From positions 1-42,817 of the forward strand of contig JAQVXR010000003.1 of assembly GCA_028709045.1 (NCBI GenBank): 42,817 bases of DNA, written 5' to 3'. Source of the stretch: Desulfitobacteriaceae bacterium. Its GTDB lineage: Bacteria > Bacillota > Dehalobacteriia > Dehalobacteriales > Dehalobacteriaceae. The first letter of the stretch is position 1. Every line of letters begins with the position of its first letter. Below are positions 1 to 8,008 of the stretch, in pieces. The position numbers and the translations under genes are program-made. Below the pieces are notes generated by a model. It made no database searches and was not told the origin of the DNA. It saw only the letters and a program-made list of their open reading frames with translations.

Positions 1-553
1 CATACTGTTCCCGTTTTTCTAACTTATCAACTTTCTCCATTAGGTATTTCTGTTCATAAAAAGCTTCCACGGAATCGGCAATAACATCTGTTTCAGTTCC
101 CAGGACATCCATCAGGGAAACTTCATTGCCTTCTTTATCAATTCCAATGGGATCATAAAGAGATATTTCAGTGCGCATGTTCTTAGTCGACCTTAAGTGC
201 ATGAGAATCTCATTCTCAATACATCTTGCCGCATAAGTTGCTAGTTTCGTTCCTTTTTTCGAATTAAATGTATTGATTGCCTTGATCAATCCGATGGTTC
301 CAATGGAAATAAGGTCATCCTTATCAACACCGGTGGTTTCGAATTTTTTTGTGATGTGCGCCACCAAACGCAGATTGTGCTCAATCAAAATATTTCGTGC
401 TTCTTCATCACCCATTTCATAACAGCGGATATATTCAGCTTCTTCTTGCTCTGACAACTTCCGAGGAAATGCGTTATTGCTGACATAACCCAGCATGATA
501 GAAAGCCCTTTTATCAAAGCAACGGCTAGCATCGCACCCCACTCAGGCCCCAT
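1..553 (-). CDS. sigK: RNA polymerase sporulation sigma factor SigK (C-terminal part beyond window)
   Basis: Late mother-cell sigma factor of sporulation. Translating the complement from the ATG at 553 gives 184 codons open to the window edge. Residues 1-30 are a hydrophobic leader followed by SNNAFP, the pro-sequence and junction typical of pro-SigK. Region 2 follows, with NILIEHNLRLVAHI, DLISIGTIGLIKAI and KGTKLATYAARCIENEILMH, all hallmark SigK/SigE stretches. The ribosome site GGAGGTGG sits 4-5 bases before the ATG. Coding is uninterrupted across the part where some Bacillus and Clostridium species carry a skin element, at least up to codon 184. Region 4 lies beyond the window. The pro-sequence implies activation by a SpoIVFB-type protease (family knowledge). 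The gene was found by direct translation because it runs off the left edge. Confidence 0.95.
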   Translation of the reverse strand, partial: MGPEWGAMLAVALIKGLSIMLGYVSNNAFPRKLSEQEEAEYIRCYEMGDEEARNILIEHNLRLVAHITKKFETTGVDKDDLISIGTIGLIKAINTFNSKKGTKLATYAARCIENEILMHLRSTKNMRTEISLYDPIGIDKEGNEVSLMDVLGTETDVIADSVEAFYEQKYLMEKVDKLEKREQY

Positions 554-583
554 TAAACCACCTCCGAAAAGTGTCGGTCTTTC

Positions 584-612
584 ATCTTATGCTTTAATTT
601 TTGATAATGTGA
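584..612 (-). promoter_or_regulatory. Candidate SigE-type promoter for sigK
   Basis: On the minus strand TCACATT (612-606) is followed after exactly 14 bases by CATAAGAT (591-584). This resembles the SigE pattern (-35 like kmATATT, about 14 bp, -10 CATAcaaT) and lies about 30 bases before the sigK start codon. SigE-dependent transcription of sigK is known in Bacillus; its use here is inferred from the match alone. Confidence 0.45.
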
Positions 613-681
613 CACTGATCAGCGGCAAAAAATTTGAATTTTTTAACCAGCTTGTTAAAAATGGTATTTAATTTTTTAAAT

Positions 682-2367
682 TTATTTTAATTTTTCTAAG
701 TCAACAAGCTGGGAAACAATATTTTGAAAAACTGGTGCTGCATCACCGGCTCCGGAATTACCCTTGTGGATGAAAACGGCCACCGCCCACCTAGGTGAAT
801 CAAAAGGAGCAAATCCAGCAAACCAAGCACCCTCAGTTTCTGAGGAACCGGTTTTTCCGGCAGTGCTTATTCCCAATACTTGCGCAGTTTTTCCCGTACC
901 CTCCTGAACAGCATCTCGCAGCATTATTTTTAGCTCTTTTGCTGTTGACGCCGAAATAACCCGAAACTGAGTATCCGGGACGTATTCTTCAATTATTTTA
1001 CCCTCCTCATCTCTGATTCTGCTAACAACCCGGGGGATAACACCCAGTCCTCCATTGGCAACTTCACTGATTAATCTGGCTACGGTAACAGGACTTAACC
1101 TAACCCCATTCTCTCCAATTGAAACATTGGCAATATCTCCGGGAATAGTATAATTAAAAAAAAGCCGGTTTACCTGGGGTACGGAAAGTCCAATAATCCG
1201 GTTTTCAAGTAAACCTAACCGGTCTGCATATTCCTGTATCAAAGCGCCCCCAATTTTCAGCCCATTTTCAATAAAAACCGAATTACAGGAATGAGCCAAA
1301 CTTTCCGCAAAGCTGATATCTCCGTGACCTTCGTGGAACCAGCAAGAAACCTCATGCCCTCCGGGAACACTAAACTTGCCCGTGCAGGTAAACATATCAT
1401 CAGGGTGGGCCAGCCCTTCTTCCATTAAAGCAACAGCCAATACAATTTTGAATACAGATGCCGGAGGATAGCTTTGCAGGGCTTTATTCACATAGGCATC
1501 GCCGCTTATCGGTTTTTCCAGCATGTAAGGATCAAACTTGGGACTGCTGGCCATTGCTAGAATATCTCCAGTATTTACATCCATCACCACTACGGCGCCT
1601 GATTTATCTCCCAATGCCTTTTCCACTGCCTGCTGGTAGCGGTAGTCAATAGTCAGTTCTATCCCATGCATTTCCTTTACCGCTCTTTCCTTGGCCGGAA
1701 GCAGGGTGAATCCCCGGCCGGATAATGCCCTGCCCCGATCATCAATCAATATGGCTACCTTTTCACTGGCACCTCCAGACAAAAAGCTATCGTACTGTTT
1801 TTCGATACCTGTCTTCCCTTCTGTACTCGGGACACTAACCTCATCTTCGCTGCCAGGTTCACCAACATAACCAAGAAGATGCACCGCCGGCCAATCCGTT
1901 TTGTACCTGGTAACAAGTGGTAGGATATAAACCCCAGGGAGTTCTGCTTTTCGGATTCTTTCTACCTGGATATGGGAAGCATTTGCCTTAAGAATAAAGG
2001 GACTTTTTACTATTTTTAAATTATTTTCGTGTTTAACATTACCGATTTTTTGGGAAACAGTTTCGGCAGACATGTTTAGTGTTTCTGCCAACAATTTGAC
2101 AGTTTCCGGAGAATCTTGAACGAGAACCGGAAAGACTACGATACATAGTTGTGGTAGGGTATTAGTTAACGGCCTGCCGTAACGGTCCAGAATATCTCCT
2201 CGAGGAAACTGAATGTAATTTATCGTACGCAGCCGTTGCCCAATAGCCTTTTGAGCTAAGCGAGGCCCATCAATTAATTGAATGTAGCAAATCCTTCCTA
2301 ATAAGAACAGGAATGAGACAAAGAAGAAAAGATAAAGGGTGAAAATTCTCTTCCTTTGGAAATGCAT
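682..2367 (-). CDS. Class B penicillin-binding protein (PBP2/FtsI-type transpeptidase)
   Basis: D,D-transpeptidase that cross-links peptidoglycan on the outer face of the membrane. The 561-residue product has one N-terminal membrane anchor (about residues 8-30), a PBP dimerisation region starting at FPRGDILDRYGRPL (about 54-67), and a transpeptidase domain with all three active-site motifs: SVFK (Ser304 nucleophile, Lys307), SCN (360-362) and KTG (505-507). No PASTA domain follows, so it is not a typical SpoVD/Pbp2x. The start has an AAGGGTGG ribosome site. It is read in the same direction as sigK, 128 bp before it, and follows the ABC ATPase by 87 bp. A role in spore cortex or asymmetric-septum wall synthesis is plausible from the sigK neighbour but not shown. 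Confidence 0.9.
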   Translation of the reverse strand: MHFQRKRIFTLYLFFFVSFLFLLGRICYIQLIDGPRLAQKAIGQRLRTINYIQFPRGDILDRYGRPLTNTLPQLCIVVFPVLVQDSPETVKLLAETLNMSAETVSQKIGNVKHENNLKIVKSPFILKANASHIQVERIRKAELPGVYILPLVTRYKTDWPAVHLLGYVGEPGSEDEVSVPSTEGKTGIEKQYDSFLSGGASEKVAILIDDRGRALSGRGFTLLPAKERAVKEMHGIELTIDYRYQQAVEKALGDKSGAVVVMDVNTGDILAMASSPKFDPYMLEKPISGDAYVNKALQSYPPASVFKIVLAVALMEEGLAHPDDMFTCTGKFSVPGGHEVSCWFHEGHGDISFAESLAHSCNSVFIENGLKIGGALIQEYADRLGLLENRIIGLSVPQVNRLFFNYTIPGDIANVSIGENGVRLSPVTVARLISEVANGGLGVIPRVVSRIRDEEGKIIEEYVPDTQFRVISASTAKELKIMLRDAVQEGTGKTAQVLGISTAGKTGSSETEGAWFAGFAPFDSPRWAVAVFIHKGNSGAGDAAPVFQNIVSQLVDLEKLK

Positions 2368-2454
2368 AAAAAACCACCCTTGGTTATTTTATTAATAACA
2401 TAGGATGGGCAAAACTTGGTGAAATTATTCATATATATTAAGCACCGTTGTAAA

Positions 2455-3738
2455 TTAACGATCTTTTACTATTTCATTTATTTCCTCATCAACCAGTTCC
2501 ATGACATCATTTGGATTTTTTCTGGTGCAGGCACCGTTTTTAATCATCCGGGAAATCAGCTTTCTCGCTGTCCCCCCGGTAAAATCCCTTTTATCAATGC
2601 TTTCTTGCTCAATAATCACAACTTTTTTCTTCAGATTAACCTGAGCCGCCAAAACCTCTTCCAAATTTGCCAAATTTCCTTTTCCGATAGGCACAGGCAG
2701 CACAACAATTACATCGCTTTTTTTAATTAACCGGCGATTTACCTCAACGGCCTTAGGTGAAACAGGCGCAAAAGGGGCTTCTTCTGCAACTTCCAGTCCC
2801 AACTCTCGGGCTTTATGCCAGTCAGTATCTCCCACATTTAAAACTCCACAACTGACTTCAAAGCCATGCTGGTACAACCGGTCCATCAAAAAAGCACCTT
2901 TCCCCCCGCCGCATACCAGATGCACCCTGATATTTTTTACTCCATCCGGCTTGTTTTTAAATTTCCCTAAAGGAATAATATTAAACCGACCGGTTATTTC
3001 ATTTTGAGAAATAACCGCTTCAATCTGATAGACTTCTTTAATGTTTTGCAACGTCAGCACCTCGACCGGTGGTCCATAAGCCATAATTTTCCCCCGGTTT
3101 AAAAGTATCACCTGATCACTAAACTGGGCAGCCAGATTCAGATCATGCAAGACAGCAACGATAGTCAATCCCTTTGTCCTGTTTAATGTCCTTAATAATT
3201 CCAACAAATCATATTGATATTGAATATCCAAATGGGAGGTGGGCTCATCCAAAAGAAGAACTTTCGGTTCCTGGGTTAATGCCCGAGCGACCACTACCCT
3301 CTGCAATTCTCCTCCACTGAGCGTCGTGATATATCTATCCTTTAAATCCCATGTTCCCGTTAATTCCATTGCCCAACGGGCAATAGCTACATCCCGTTCA
3401 TCATCCCCGGTAAACCTGTTTTGGTGGGGCATCCTGCCCATCAAAACTGATTCCAATACAGAAAATTCAAAGTCAACATTGTTATCCTGAGGTACCACTG
3501 CTAACTGCTTGGCTAAAGATCTTTTATTAATCCGGTAAATGTCCTCTCTGTCCAATAAAACAGCCCCTTTTTGCGGAATAAGGCTTGCCGAAAGATTTTT
3601 TAATAAAGTTGATTTACCGGAACCGTTAGGTCCAATTATTGTAATAAAACTTCCGCTTGCAATCTCAAAATTTAAATTCTCCAGAATACTCCGATCTCCA
3701 TAGGAAAAATCCAATTGTTGCACATTAATTTCAGGCAC
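2455..3738 (-). CDS. ABC transporter ATP-binding protein, BtuD/FecE type, with extra C-terminal domain
   Basis: Cytoplasmic ATPase of the importer encoded with the next two genes. The N-terminal 250 residues are a canonical ABC domain: Walker A GPNGSGKS (about 36-43), signature LSGGE (about 140-144), Walker B LLLDEP (about 161-166) and switch His in VLHD (about 198). About 160 further residues follow (IRVHLVCGGGKGAF onward), forming a Rossmann-like region of alternating strands and helices that I cannot name. Plain BtuD/FecE proteins are about 250-270 residues; this one is 427. The GTG start at 3738 is preferred: it has AGGGGGGA upstream and lies 17 bp after the permease stop, whereas the longest frame would begin inside the permease gene. 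B. subtilis YvrA is a similarly long ATPase of a BtuCDF-like system (recall, not checked). Confidence 0.88.
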   Translation of the reverse strand: MPEINVQQLDFSYGDRSILENLNFEIASGSFITIIGPNGSGKSTLLKNLSASLIPQKGAVLLDREDIYRINKRSLAKQLAVVPQDNNVDFEFSVLESVLMGRMPHQNRFTGDDERDVAIARWAMELTGTWDLKDRYITTLSGGELQRVVVARALTQEPKVLLLDEPTSHLDIQYQYDLLELLRTLNRTKGLTIVAVLHDLNLAAQFSDQVILLNRGKIMAYGPPVEVLTLQNIKEVYQIEAVISQNEITGRFNIIPLGKFKNKPDGVKNIRVHLVCGGGKGAFLMDRLYQHGFEVSCGVLNVGDTDWHKARELGLEVAEEAPFAPVSPKAVEVNRRLIKKSDVIVVLPVPIGKGNLANLEEVLAAQVNLKKKVVIIEQESIDKRDFTGGTARKLISRMIKNGACTRKNPNDVMELVDEEINEIVKDR

Positions 3739-3754
3739 GGCTATCCCCCCTATC

Positions 3755-4801
3755 CTAGACAACCTTCTTCTTACGCAGGAGGTAGATAAAGAACGGACCT
3801 CCAAATAAAGAAGTAATAATTCCGATTGGTATTTCTACCGGGGCAAAAAATGTCCGGGCAAAGGTATCAGTTGCCACCATAAACATGGCTCCCACTAAAA
3901 AGGACATAGGAAGAAGGATCCGGTGATCCGGACCAACCATGATTCGTACAATATGGGGAATAATCAAACCGACAAATCCAATAGTCCCACACACAGCCAC
4001 CGCTCCGGCAGCAGTCAGGGCACCTAAAACCAACAATACTATTTTCAGCTTGTCGATGTTGACTCCCAGGTGTTGGGCTGTACTGTCCCCGAAAAGCATA
4101 GCATTTAATTCCTTGGCAAAAAACATAAGAAGAGCTGTTCCGATAAGAATCAACGGTGAAACCATGATAACATGGTCCCAGTTCCTATTGGCAAAACTTC
4201 CCATTAACCAATAAAAGACCTTATGCATTTCCTCTGCATTCAAAACCATCATGAAAGACATAATTGCAGACATAAAGGCGCTTAAAGCAATTCCGGCTAA
4301 CAGCAAAGTATGGGTAAAAACTTTATTCCCCACCTTAGATAAATTGTAAACAACCCAGGTTGTCACAAGAGCACTGCCAAAAGCAAAAAGCGGTATTTGA
4401 AACATACCTAAAAAATCCCCCACTCCGGTCAAAATCCCAATAGTTGCCCCCAAAGCTGCTCCGGAAGATATGCCAATCACATAGGGGTCTGCCATTGAAT
4501 TTCGAAAAAACCCTTGGAATGTTACCCCTACCACAGCTAAAGCACCGCCAACTAAAGCGGCTAGAACCACTCTCGGCATCCGAATTGTCCAGATAATGGT
4601 TTCATGAACATCGGCATATTCTTTGCCCCCAAATAAACTCTCTAAGAAAGAGAATTTACTTAAAATAATGCCTACCGCCTCCCGAAATGAAATAGAAGCC
4701 GGTCCGATTGTCGTAGTGAAAATACTCTCCACTAGTAAAAATAAAAAACTAACCGCAATTAAATACTTCCAACGTTTCCGCACACTTAACGAAGACTCCA
4801 T
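3755..4801 (-). CDS. FecCD/BtuC-family ABC transporter permease
   Basis: Membrane channel subunit for uptake of corrinoid, haem or ferric siderophore. The 348-residue product has about ten hydrophobic segments and family signatures: RMPRVVLAALVGGALAVVG near the N-terminus, the SMADPYVIGISSGAALGAT stretch, and the cytoplasmic coupling region GTIGFVGLIIPHIVRIMVG that contacts the ATPase. Length matches the FecCD family (330-350). It sits between the binding protein (25 bp upstream) and the ATPase (17 bp downstream), a standard three-gene importer operon. Confidence 0.93.
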   Translation of the reverse strand: MESSLSVRKRWKYLIAVSFLFLLVESIFTTTIGPASISFREAVGIILSKFSFLESLFGGKEYADVHETIIWTIRMPRVVLAALVGGALAVVGVTFQGFFRNSMADPYVIGISSGAALGATIGILTGVGDFLGMFQIPLFAFGSALVTTWVVYNLSKVGNKVFTHTLLLAGIALSAFMSAIMSFMMVLNAEEMHKVFYWLMGSFANRNWDHVIMVSPLILIGTALLMFFAKELNAMLFGDSTAQHLGVNIDKLKIVLLVLGALTAAGAVAVCGTIGFVGLIIPHIVRIMVGPDHRILLPMSFLVGAMFMVATDTFARTFFAPVEIPIGIITSLFGGPFFIYLLRKKKVV

Positions 4802-4826
4802 GCCTCATCCCATCATTTCTTTATGT

Positions 4827-5741
4827 TTATTTTGCAAATGCTTCCGGATGTATTAATTTTGCAATCTCTTCCAAACCCTCAATAATCCTTGGCCCGGGCA
4901 GAGTAACTAAATCATCTTCAATTGAATAAACTCGGTTATTTTTAATTGCACTCATTTCCTGATAGCCATTTCGTTCTTTAACTTCTGCCGGACTATGAGC
5001 ATGGTTGTTCAGAAGATAGTATTCCGGATCTGCCAATAAGAGCTGTTCCAAACTGTAATTAGCAAACTCTTCATTGAGATCGGAAGCAATATTTTTTCCT
5101 CCGGCAAGAGTAATAAGGCTGTCAATAAAGCTGCCTTTACCGGCAGTCATCAATGGATCATCCCAAACTTCAAAGAATACATTGGGAACAGGCTGCCCTT
5201 CTACTTTTGCTTTCACGGAATCCAATCTTTCCTGCATATCCCGAACAATTTCTCCCGCTTTTTTATCAGTCCCGGTAATAGTTCCGGTAAGGATAATATT
5301 ATCCATCACCTGTTCAATAGTTTCCGCATCAAGGCAAACTACCGCTATGCCAACTTCCTCCAATTTATCAGTAATCTCTTCCTGCAGACCTGCTGCTGTA
5401 AATACAATATCCGGTTCTTTCTCAATAATTAATTCCAGATTTGGATTTTCAAAACCACCTATCTTATCTACTTGCTTAGCTTCTTCCGGATAATCACAGT
5501 AATCGGTATTACCGACAATCTTTTCTCCTAGCCCGAGAGAAAAGAGAATCTCGGTAGTAGCCGGCGACAAGGAAATAATATTTTCCGGTGCCTTTTCAAT
5601 CATCACTTCTCGTCCTGAACTATCCGTAAATTGTTGTCCATGTTCTTCTTTTGAATTATCTGCCTGACCGCCACATCCGGCGATAAATAACGCCAATAAG
5701 ACTCCCATTACTATCAACAAATTTTTTTTCATCTGCATCAT
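4827..5741 (-). CDS. ABC transporter substrate-binding lipoprotein, BtuF-like
   Basis: Extracytoplasmic ligand-binding lipoprotein of the importer. From the ATG at 5741 the protein has a Lys-rich N-terminus, a hydrophobic segment and the lipobox FIAGC, so it is predicted to be lipid-anchored. The mature part has the periplasmic-binding fold and BtuF-like stretches NIISLSPATTEILFSLGLG and NTDYCDYPEEAKQVDKIGGF. These make a corrinoid ligand the best guess; haem or siderophore is possible. I find no cobalamin riboswitch in the 169 bp upstream. The open frame extends further upstream, but the GAGGAGAAGGAG purine run just before 5741 marks this start, and the extension would cover the inverted repeat at 5859-5906. 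Confidence 0.87.
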   Translation of the reverse strand: MMQMKKNLLIVMGVLLALFIAGCGGQADNSKEEHGQQFTDSSGREVMIEKAPENIISLSPATTEILFSLGLGEKIVGNTDYCDYPEEAKQVDKIGGFENPNLELIIEKEPDIVFTAAGLQEEITDKLEEVGIAVVCLDAETIEQVMDNIILTGTITGTDKKAGEIVRDMQERLDSVKAKVEGQPVPNVFFEVWDDPLMTAGKGSFIDSLITLAGGKNIASDLNEEFANYSLEQLLLADPEYYLLNNHAHSPAEVKERNGYQEMSAIKNNRVYSIEDDLVTLPGPRIIEGLEEIAKLIHPEAFAK

Positions 5742-5858
5742 TTCTCCTTCTCCTCTACCTCTGTATTTACGAAAACCCATTTTTATCCGATAGCTAACAG
5801 CTCTAAGACTCCCTCTTCTTTTAAGTGGAGATAAGAACTGTACAGCTCCTGGATAACG

Positions 5859-5906
5859 ATTTCTTAGTGCCAGATGGAGTAAAAACTCCATCTGACGCTA
5901 AGAAAT
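5859..5906. repeat. Long near-perfect inverted repeat (22-bp arms, 4-bp loop)
   Basis: Left arm 5859-5880 and right arm 5885-5906 are reverse complements except for two positions, one of which is a G-U wobble in RNA. The loop is AAAA/TTTT. The arms begin 5 bases after the stop codon of the DUF4911 gene. Weaker pairing of GATAA with TTATC extends the arms outward. No run of T follows on either strand, so it is not a textbook Rho-independent terminator. It could be a processing or stability element, a dispersed palindromic repeat, or an atypical terminator before the importer operon. Confidence 0.75.
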
Positions 5907-5910
5907 CTGT

Positions 5911-6132
5911 TTATCTCTCTAAAATGGTAACCGGGAAAGGTAAGTGCTTGAGAATTTTTATCACCTCTCCCCGGGTATCTGAAGTAACCCGGACCACCAG
6001 TTTACCAAACTCAGGATGAACGGCCGTAACCAAACAAAGATTGTCATATGCTTCTAAGATTTTATTAAATATATCAATATCACCGGGTTCCACCTTTACC
6101 GGGATATGAAATCTATCATCAGAAATCATCAA
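5911..6132 (-). CDS. DUF4911 domain protein
   Basis: Small 73-residue cytoplasmic protein of unknown function, recognised as DUF4911-like by length, by context and by sequence such as VEPGDIDIFNKILEAYDNL and the region VRVTSDTRGEVIKILKHLP. No catalytic motif is visible. Its ATG overlaps the trhP stop by four bases (ATGA), so the two are translationally coupled. That suggests a job connected with the U32-family enzyme, which is inference from position only. Confidence 0.72.
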   Translation of the reverse strand: MMISDDRFHIPVKVEPGDIDIFNKILEAYDNLCLVTAVHPEFGKLVVRVTSDTRGEVIKILKHLPFPVTILER

Positions 6133-7361
6133 CTTTCCTCCTGGCGTGCACGACGCATGATGGTACCAGGCTCTAATCTGAAGGGAACAGGTATCGTTAC
6201 TAACTGCTGAGGATGGGGTGCAGATTCAATCTCCGCACCTGTATCATCTTTGATTGAATCAAGACTCCATTTAATAAATGGCCTCCTGGGAGGTAAGAAT
6301 TCTATCTCTTCTCCAACAAAAAAGCGATTTCTCTGTTCCAACAGAACTTCTTGCTTTTCTGAATCATAATCAATAACAACCCCAATAAAATCATGGTTTT
6401 TAATGTAAGTGGAAGCGCTGTACCGCTGGTCCTCCTTGGAAGGTTTGTTATGAAAAAAACCGGTAGTGTAACCGCGGTGACTCACCTTAAGAAGTTCCTC
6501 TTGCCAACCGGGCAGTTTTTGAAAAAACTTTTCCGAATCGGAAAATATAGTATCGATCGCTTCCCGGTAAACTTTAACCACGGATGCAACATAAAAAGCG
6601 CTTTTCATCCGCCCCTCAATTTTAAATGAATCAATGCCGCAGTCAATTAATTCCGGTAAGCTTTGTAAAAGACAAAGGTCTTTAGAATTAAAAACATATG
6701 TCCCTCTCTCATCTTCAAAAACCGGCCAATACTGACCCGGCCTTTTCTCTTCAACTAAATGATACTTCCACCTGCAGGGGTGGGCGCAATCTCCCTGATT
6801 TGCATTTCTTTCTGCCAAATAATTGCTCAAAAGGCATCTTCCCGAATATGAAATACACATCGCACCGTGCACAAAAACCTCTAGTTCAATACTGCTTCTT
6901 TGCCTGATTTCGCAAATCTCTCGCCGGGACAGTTCCCTGGCAAGTACTACTCTTTTTGCCCCTGCCTCCTGCCAAAATCCCACGGCCGCCCAATTCGTCG
7001 TATTGGCCTGGGTGCTAATATGCACGGGCAAAGTTGGGACAGTATTTCTGGCAGTTAAAAACACCCCTGGATCAGAAACAATAATCCCATCAACATTTAA
7101 CTCTTCCAATTCTTTTAGATAATCGGGCAAAGCTGCCAAGTCGTTATTATGAGTAAACACATTTACGGCAACATAAACCCGAGCTTTTTTTCCATGGGCT
7201 AATTCTATTCCCTCTTTCATTTCTTCTTGGGAAAAATTCCCTGCCCCTGAGCGCAGACCAAAAGATTTTCCACCCAAGTAAACTGCATCAGCACCAAAAC
7301 TTATGGCCATTTCAAGTTTTTCTAAATTGCCTGCCGGAGCAAGCAGTTCCGGTTTTTTCAT
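6129..7361 (-). CDS. trhP: Peptidase U32 family protein, probable tRNA 5-hydroxyuridine synthesis enzyme TrhP
   Basis: Named a peptidase historically; characterised bacterial relatives in this context make 5-hydroxyuridine at tRNA position 34 (family knowledge). The 410-residue product begins KPELLAPAGNLEKLE, carries the U32 signature around EVFVHGAMCISYSGRCLLS (about 165-185), and has further cysteines in NQGDCAHPCRW; family members bind an Fe-S cluster through such cysteines. It lies 12 bp after the methyltransferase that would act on its product, as in B. subtilis yrrM-yrrN-yrrO. There the family is split over two genes; here one full-length copy is present. The start has a GGAAATGAG ribosome site. 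Confidence 0.88.
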   Translation of the reverse strand: MKKPELLAPAGNLEKLEMAISFGADAVYLGGKSFGLRSGAGNFSQEEMKEGIELAHGKKARVYVAVNVFTHNNDLAALPDYLKELEELNVDGIIVSDPGVFLTARNTVPTLPVHISTQANTTNWAAVGFWQEAGAKRVVLARELSRREICEIRQRSSIELEVFVHGAMCISYSGRCLLSNYLAERNANQGDCAHPCRWKYHLVEEKRPGQYWPVFEDERGTYVFNSKDLCLLQSLPELIDCGIDSFKIEGRMKSAFYVASVVKVYREAIDTIFSDSEKFFQKLPGWQEELLKVSHRGYTTGFFHNKPSKEDQRYSASTYIKNHDFIGVVIDYDSEKQEVLLEQRNRFFVGEEIEFLPPRRPFIKWSLDSIKDDTGAEIESAPHPQQLVTIPVPFRLEPGTIMRRARQEES

Positions 7362-7373
7362 CTCATTTCCCTT

Positions 7374-7982
7374 CTACTCCTCCAGGTGCCGCCAGCTCAC
7401 TGCCAACCCATCACCAAAAGGAAATATTCTGGTTGTTAATTCAGGGTGCTCCTGAATCTTTTGAAGAAAAACTTGCAATCTTTCCTGCATGGTTCGCCGC
7501 CTATGAGGCACATCGGACCGAGAGCGAAAGATAAGATCTTCAAAAAAAATATTATCTGCAATCAAAATGCCGCCTGGCACAAGACGGGGAAAAAGCATCT
7601 CCAAATAATCTGCATATTGTCCCATTGCTGCATCCAAAAATATTAAATCGAAATAACCATCCAAATGAGGTATAACCTCATGGGCTTCTCCTTCACAAGT
7701 GCGAACATTGGTAAGATGAAAGCGCTTAAAATAATCCCGTGCCCTTTCCAGACGCTCCGGCATCCGTTCTATAGTAAGCACACTGCCTCCTCTAGGTTCT
7801 ACCGCCCTAGCCAAATTAATCGTAGAAAAACCAAGGCCGGTCCCAATTTCCAACACTCTCCGGTACCCTCCACAATCAATTAAAAGGGCAAAAAGCTTGG
7901 CAACCTCAGGATGAATTTGGGCTACGTTTTTTTCCCGGCATTCTTTTATTAGCTCATTCATCAATTCACTGTTAAAATCCAT
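7374..7982 (-). CDS. trmR: O-methyltransferase, probable tRNA 5-hydroxyuridine methyltransferase TrmR
   Basis: SAM-dependent class I O-methyltransferase of 202 residues. Motif I is VLEIGTGLGFSTINLA (about 40-55) and the acidic metal/SAM region is DLIFLDAAMGQY, typical of the O-methyltransferase-3 family. The position between mltG and the U32 gene matches B. subtilis yrrM (trmR), which methylates ho5U34 to mo5U34. The start codon ATG at 7982 is 26 bp after the mltG stop. Assignment to tRNA rather than a small catechol-like substrate rests on this neighbourhood. Confidence 0.87.
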   Translation of the reverse strand: MDFNSELMNELIKECREKNVAQIHPEVAKLFALLIDCGGYRRVLEIGTGLGFSTINLARAVEPRGGSVLTIERMPERLERARDYFKRFHLTNVRTCEGEAHEVIPHLDGYFDLIFLDAAMGQYADYLEMLFPRLVPGGILIADNIFFEDLIFRSRSDVPHRRRTMQERLQVFLQKIQEHPELTTRIFPFGDGLAVSWRHLEE

Positions 7983-8008
7983 TTAATACACTCCAAAAAA
8001 CTTTGAGC

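Noticed and set aside
5742-5891. N-terminal extension of the BtuF-like protein by 50 codons.
   Set aside because: It lies upstream of the lipoprotein signal, covers part of the inverted repeat, and a good ribosome site marks the later ATG.
5742-5910. Possible cobalamin riboswitch ahead of the corrinoid-like importer.
   Set aside because: No B12-box-like core (GCCACTG) or the usual stem arrangement was found in the 169 bp.
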